This document shows positions 6,258-7,553 of a stretch of DNA of 7,553 nucleotides, one piece after another (positions within the stretch are counted from its first letter, which is position 1; every line of letters begins with the position of its first letter). The notes below the pieces were generated by a model. The model worked only from the letters and a program-made list of their open reading frames with translations, was not told where the DNA came from and made no database searches. Made by a program: the position numbers and the translations under genes. The stretch spans positions 1 through 7,553 of the forward strand of contig WFTU01000310.1 of the NCBI GenBank assembly GCA_015485375.1, in the 5' to 3' direction. The stretch is from Paracoccaceae bacterium. GTDB lineage: Bacteria; Pseudomonadota; Alphaproteobacteria; Rhodobacterales; Rhodobacteraceae.

Positions 6258-6288
6258 CCCTTTCACATGGAAAACTTTCCAGTGAAGG
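6258..6288 (-). promoter_or_regulatory. Operator-like inverted repeat overlapping the pirin SD
   Basis: On the + strand TTCAC-a-TGGAAA (6262-6273) and TTTCCAGTGAA (6276-6286) are inverted copies: 11 matching bases with one bulged A and a 2-base centre (AC). With one more unpaired T the match reaches CC at 6259-6260 and GG at 6287-6288. The core GGAAA-AC-TTTCC is perfect. The left arm runs into the pirin SD (6257-6263). It could be a repressor site just downstream of the promoter, or an mRNA hairpin that hides the SD. No regulator gene is in the window to name the binding protein. Confidence 0.5.
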
Positions 6289-6312
6289 TAACCCCTCCGC
6301 CCTGTTGTGCAA
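6285..6312 (-). promoter_or_regulatory. Possible pirin promoter
   Basis: On the - strand TTGCAC (6312-6307) is separated by 16 bases from TACCTT (6290-6285). The -35 matches four of six consensus bases and the -10 three of six, so it is weak. Transcription from it would start within the inverted repeat, a usual place for a repressor site. No terminator was found between the dehydrogenase stop and this point, so pirin may also be read from upstream. Confidence 0.22.
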
Positions 6313-6343
6313 TAGCAACCTCGCACACAAAGCGGTGAACGCG

Positions 6344-7553
6344 CTACAGCCCCTTGGAACGGTAGCTCGCCGCAACGCGGTTGATCGACACCAGATAGGC
6401 GGCGATCCGCAGGTCGTTCACCTTGTCGTTCGTGTGCCAGACCTCGCGCATCGACTGGTAGGATTCCCGCATGGTGTCATCCAGCCCCGAGCGCACCAGT
6501 TCCAGCTCTCCGGCCCCGCGCAGATACTGCCGCTTGAAGTTGTCGGACAGCTCCCAGGTAATCGCCGGATCCTCGCTCAACCGCTGCAACTCGTCCAGCA
6601 ACAACTGGTGGCGCGCCTCTTCCTGACGGCGCTGGATACGACCAAAGCGGATATGGCCGAGGTTCTTGACCCACTCGAAATAGGACACCGTCACACCGCC
6701 GGCATTGGCATACATGTCGGGGATAATCACCACGCCCATTTTGTTGAGGATCTCGTCAGCACCCGCCGTCACCGGCCCGTTCGCCGCCTCGATAACCATC
6801 TTGGCCTTGATGTTTTTCGCGTTGTTGAGGTTGATAACCCCCTCCATCGCCGCCGGAATCAGGATATCGCATTCGTCTTCCAGCACCGCCGCGCCTTCCT
6901 CGACATAGGTGCCGCCCGAAAAACCCTTCACGCCGCCGGTCAGGGCGATGTGTTCCTTCAGGAACTCGATCTCCAGCCCGTCGGGATTGAGAACCGCCCC
7001 GTCCCGCTCGATCACCGCCACAACCTTGCAGCCGTCCTCCTCGGACAGGAATTTCGCAGCGTGGTAGCCCACATTGCCCAGCCCCTGCACGATCACCGTC
7101 TTGCCGTCGAGCGTGCCGGACATGTTCGCCTTGGCCTTGTCTTCCTCGTAGCGGAAGAACTCGCGCAGCGCATATTGCACCCCGCGCCCTGTGGCCTCCA
7201 CGCGCCCCTGGATACCGCCGCCATTGATCGGCTTGCCGGTCACACAGGCGGCCGCGTTGATGTCGGTGGTGTTCATGCGGCGGTACTGGTCGGTGATCCA
7301 CGCCATCTCGCGCTCGCCGGTGCCCATGTCGGGCGCGGGCACGTTCTGCGAGGGGTTGATCAGGTCGCGCTTGATCAGCTCGTAGGCAAAGCGCCGCGTG
7401 ATCAGTTCCATTTCATGCACGTTCCACTCGCGCGGGTCGATCCGCAACCCGCCCTTGGAGCCGCCAAACGGCGTCTGCACCAGCGCACATTTATAGCTCA
7501 TCAGCGCCGCGAGCGCCTCGACCTCGTCCTGATTGACACCCATGGCGAAACGG
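6344..7553 (-). CDS. Glutamate dehydrogenase (Glu/Leu/Phe/Val dehydrogenase family), 5' end outside window
   Basis: Interconverts glutamate with 2-oxoglutarate and ammonia using NAD(P). The frame is open to the window edge (RFA precedes the methionine at 7543), so that methionine is internal; 402 residues are visible and roughly 70-80 are missing. Numbering from the methionine at 7543: substrate lysine K18 in SYKCAL, catalytic K30 in PFGGSKGG, catalytic D72 in VPAPDMGTGE, NINAAACVTGKP-like segment DINAAACVTGKP at 94-105, GGIQGRVEATGRG at 109-121, dinucleotide-binding GLGNVG at 154-159, EAANGPVT at 252-259 and NAGGVTVSYFEW at 280-291. The sequence is closer to animal/mitochondrial enzymes than to the clostridial type, for example GKP, PDMGTGEREMAW and the C-terminal SGLDDTM and LRIAAYL. 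Between FEWVKN and SGL lie 60 residues, where the animal enzymes carry their antenna. The C-terminus (ASYRSKGL) is complete. No terminator was seen after the stop. Cofactor preference cannot be fixed by eye. Confidence 0.95.
   Translation of the reverse strand, partial: RFAMGVNQDEVEALAALMSYKCALVQTPFGGSKGGLRIDPREWNVHEMELITRRFAYELIKRDLINPSQNVPAPDMGTGEREMAWITDQYRRMNTTDINAAACVTGKPINGGGIQGRVEATGRGVQYALREFFRYEEDKAKANMSGTLDGKTVIVQGLGNVGYHAAKFLSEEDGCKVVAVIERDGAVLNPDGLEIEFLKEHIALTGGVKGFSGGTYVEEGAAVLEDECDILIPAAMEGVINLNNAKNIKAKMVIEAANGPVTAGADEILNKMGVVIIPDMYANAGGVTVSYFEWVKNLGHIRFGRIQRRQEEARHQLLLDELQRLSEDPAITWELSDNFKRQYLRGAGELELVRSGLDDTMRESYQSMREVWHTNDKVNDLRIAAYLVSINRVAASYRSKGL

Noticed and set aside
6252..6326. 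Upstream start giving a 326-residue pirin
   Set aside because: The extension has no pirin similarity, crosses the inverted repeat and ignores the SD before the ATG at 6251.
5328..6338. A 336-codon open frame on the + strand opposite the pirin gene
   Set aside because: It is rich in His, Arg and Pro, has no recognisable motif and mirrors a complete pirin gene whose metal-binding residues are all present.
1..7553. Search for tRNA, rRNA, CRISPR arrays, insertion sequences, attachment sites, toxin-antitoxin pairs or a defence system
   Set aside because: No repeated spacer structure, transposase motif, cloverleaf-like gap sequence or defence domain was seen. Genes fill the window densely, and no gene-free stretch exceeds 120 bases.

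Overview
The window reads as an ordinary chromosomal segment of a GC-rich alphaproteobacterium, most likely from the Rhodobacterales. The evidence is the order yidC - MOSC gene - engB - argB, which I recall as common in that order, the high-GC codon usage, and protein sequences that look like Rhodobacterales family members. No mobile element, CRISPR array, tRNA, rRNA or phage gene was seen. The assignments rest on reading motifs by eye, without a database search.

Left part, + strand (1-4065). The 3' end of yidC (membrane protein insertase) is followed 3 bases later by a GTG-started MOSC-domain gene. The MOSC stop overlaps the engB start (ATGA), and argB follows 45 bases after engB with a strong Shine-Dalgarno (SD) sequence. 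These four genes look like one transcription unit combining membrane insertion, a probable sulfur- or molybdenum-cofactor-related protein, ribosome assembly and arginine synthesis. A 91-base gap with short repeats and a hairpin separates argB from a membrane-bound fatty acid hydroxylase / sterol desaturase family gene, which ends at a good intrinsic terminator.

Middle part (4066-5345). A SixA-like histidine phosphatase gene on the + strand converges with a secreted DUF3047 protein gene on the - strand. Their stop codons share the four bases CTAG, so there is no room for a terminator between them. Upstream of the DUF3047 gene lie a stable hairpin and a short AT-rich stretch that probably holds its promoter.

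Right part, - strand (5346-7553). A pirin-family cupin gene lies downstream of a glutamate dehydrogenase gene whose 5' end runs off the window. The 92-base gap between them carries an operator-like inverted repeat that reaches into the pirin SD. The glutamate dehydrogenase resembles the mitochondrial/animal enzyme and has an insert of nearly the same length at the position of the animal 'antenna'.

I found no convincing new multi-gene system. The points most worth a second look are the antenna-like segment of the glutamate dehydrogenase, the palindrome over the pirin SD, the terminator nested in a larger stem that covers the phosphatase SD, and the overlapping convergent stops.
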